Shown here one piece after another: positions 5,852 through 6,977 of a stretch of DNA of 6,977 bases. Made by a program: the position numbers and the translations under genes. Each line of letters begins with the position of its first letter. Positions within the stretch are counted from its first letter, which is position 1. Source of the DNA: Pseudomonadota bacterium (GTDB lineage Bacteria > Myxococcota > Polyangia > Polyangiales > Polyangiaceae). The stretch covers positions 1 through 6,977 of the forward strand of contig JAEZYO010001052.1 of assembly GCA_023419055.1 (NCBI GenBank), in the 5' to 3' direction. The notes below the pieces were generated by a model. It did no database searches. It was given only the letters and a program-made list of their open reading frames with translations, and was not told the DNA's origin.

Positions 5852-5893
5852 ACGCGGGACGCGGTCATCGACGTGATGGGTCACGTCCCGCGT
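5852..5893 (-). terminator. Large inverted repeat right after the E2 stop; possible transcript end
   Basis: A perfect 10-bp inverted repeat, acgcgggacg at 5852-5861 and cgtcccgcgt at 5884-5893, encloses 22 nt that contain a further 4-bp stem (5866-5869 with 5875-5878). It begins about 9 nt beyond the E2 stop codon (5905-5903), where a terminator hairpin is expected. No U-tract follows, so termination would have to be U-independent or the hairpin may only protect the 3' end. A protein-binding site is the alternative. Confidence 0.45.
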
Positions 5894-5902
5894 TGAGTCG
5901 GC

Positions 5903-6977
5903 TCACGACATCTCGACGAGCAGGCGATCGGGCTCCTGGAGCAGCCCGATGATTTCCTGAGCGAACAGTGCGCCGACGTCGCCGTCGATGATGCGGTGGT
6001 CGAAGGAGAAGCTGAGGAACATCACCTCTCCGATGACGATCTGATCGTTTCTTACGACCGGGCGCTTGCGGATGGCGTGGACCCCCATGATGCCCACCTC
6101 CGGGTAGAAGATGATGGGAGGAGCCATCAAGCCGCCGAGCTTGCCGAGCGAGCTCACGGTGAAGGTCGAGCCCCCGAGGTCCTCGCGGCCGAGCTTACCG
6201 TCGCGGGCGAGCTTGCCGAGCCGCTCGAGCTCGCGGGCGATCTCGATGATGCTGAGGCGATCCGCGTTGCGGAGGACCGGCACGATGAGGCCGGCCTCGG
6301 TCGCGGCCGCGATGCCGATGTCGTACTGCTTGCGGAGCACGTGCTCCATCGCGGAGTCGTCCACGACGGAGTTCAGCCGGGGGTGTTTCTTCAGCGCCGC
6401 CACCACCGCCTTGATGATGAACGGCAGGAAGGTGATCTTTACGCCCGCCTGGTCGGCGTAGGGCTTCACCCGATCCTTGAGCTTCACGAGCTCGCTGACG
6501 TCGACCTCGTCGATGTAGTTGAAATGCGCAGCCGTCCGCTTCGACCGCGACATGCTCTCGTAAATTCGCTTGCGCAGGCCGCGGATCGGCACGCGCTCGT
6601 CCCCGGCGACAGGAGCCGGCGGCGGCGCGGGCGGGAGCTCTTGCGCGGGGGCGCGGGCCTCTGCGGGGGCCGCTTTCGGTGCGGCCGCGGGAGCGCCGGA
6701 GGAGGCGTGGCGCTCCACGTCCTCGCGAGTCACGCGCCCGGCCGAGCCGCTCGGCTCGACCTTGCGCAAATCGACGCCGAGCTCGCGAGCGAGCTTGCGC
6801 GTGGCTGGCGCGGCCAGCGGCTTGTCGGCGAAGTAGTCGCTCGCCTGGGTCGCCTTCGCGGGCGCCATGCCGGGGAGATCTTCGCGGATGTCACCCACCG
6901 CCGAGGCCACGACCGGAGGCGCCGCTGGCGCGGGCTGGCTCGTCTTGGTCGGAGCTTCCTGGTGAGTGGCCGTGGGG
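5903..6977 (-). CDS. Dihydrolipoamide acyltransferase, E2 of a 2-oxo acid dehydrogenase complex (5' end missing)
   Basis: E2 transfers the acyl group from lipoyl-lysine to CoA and forms the core of pyruvate/branched-chain-type dehydrogenase complexes. The frame stays open to the right edge; 357 residues are visible, numbered here from the edge. Residues 1-53 are a Pro/Ala-rich linker. Residues about 54-91 are the peripheral subunit-binding domain (PATRKLARELGVDL, GSAGRVTREDVE). Another Pro/Ala linker (92-126) precedes the catalytic domain (127-357), with RGLRKRI near its start, TFTVSSLGKLGG, PEVGIMGVHAIRKRPVV and the active-site DHRIIDGD (His327, Asp331). The lipoyl domain must lie upstream, out of view. 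An internal GTG at 6910 is not the true start, because the linker continues upstream without a break. Whether the substrate is pyruvate or a branched-chain 2-oxo acid cannot be told from this part; neighbouring E1/E3 genes would decide. Confidence 0.95.
   Translation of the reverse strand, partial: PTATHQEAPTKTSQPAPAAPPVVASAVGDIREDLPGMAPAKATQASDYFADKPLAAPATRKLARELGVDLRKVEPSGSAGRVTREDVERHASSGAPAAAPKAAPAEARAPAQELPPAPPPAPVAGDERVPIRGLRKRIYESMSRSKRTAAHFNYIDEVDVSELVKLKDRVKPYADQAGVKITFLPFIIKAVVAALKKHPRLNSVVDDSAMEHVLRKQYDIGIAAATEAGLIVPVLRNADRLSIIEIARELERLGKLARDGKLGREDLGGSTFTVSSLGKLGGLMAPPIIFYPEVGIMGVHAIRKRPVVRNDQIVIGEVMFLSFSFDHRIIDGDVGALFAQEIIGLLQEPDRLLVEMS

Noticed and set aside
5629..5952. A plus-strand frame of 107 codons and a minus-strand frame of 64 codons across the E2-TPR gene gap.
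   Set aside because: Neither has a convincing ribosome-binding site or domain, both cross the hairpins, and the plus frame overlaps the ends of both flanking genes. The gap is better read as regulatory.
6908..6910. GTG at 6910 as the start of the E2 gene.
   Set aside because: The frame continues to the window edge with a Pro/Ala-rich linker typical of E2, and the lipoyl domain is expected further upstream.

Overview
All recognisable genes in this window lie on the minus strand, so transcription runs from high to low coordinates. The DNA is GC-rich, with GTG and TTG starts alongside ATG. The gene set (a bS6 with a long acidic tail, a membrane-anchored Ser/Thr kinase with an HRDVSPQN catalytic loop, and a secreted TPR/PEGA-like protein with two membrane helices) points to a Myxococcota (myxobacterial) chromosome, most likely in the Polyangia lineage. 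The lineage call is inferred from protein character, not from a database search.

The layout in direction of transcription has three blocks. (1) Positions 6977-5903 hold the 3' part of a 2-oxo acid dehydrogenase E2 acyltransferase: linker, E1/E3-binding domain and catalytic domain. Its lipoyl domain lies beyond the window edge. A 218-nt gap with two hairpins and an operator-like dyad follows. (2) Positions 5684-3162 hold a two-gene signalling unit. A secreted/membrane TPR plus PEGA-like protein is followed after 6 nt, in the same reading frame, by a GTG-started Ser/Thr kinase with one C-terminal membrane helix. (3) After a 128-nt gap with a TTGACA-type promoter come prs, rplY, pth, rpsF and rpsR. 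This compact housekeeping operon has gaps of 18, 26, 54 and 2 nt, and rpsR runs off the left edge.

Block 3 links PRPP supply (Prs), the 5S rRNA-binding protein bL25/Ctc, peptidyl-tRNA recycling (Pth) and the partner small-subunit proteins bS6 and bS18. Finding prs-ctc-pth together and rpsF-rpsR together is familiar; here the two clusters are joined. The 54-nt pth-rpsF spacer can fold so that the rpsF Shine-Dalgarno is fully paired to a sequence just after the pth stop. That would suit translational coupling or S6:S18 autoregulation.

Most of the window is ordinary core genome. The least explained parts are the TPR/PEGA-kinase pair, the folded rpsF leader, and the inverted repeats between E2 and the TPR gene. 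I saw no RNA genes, CRISPR arrays, insertion sequences or phage genes, and no plus-strand ORF that I believe is real.
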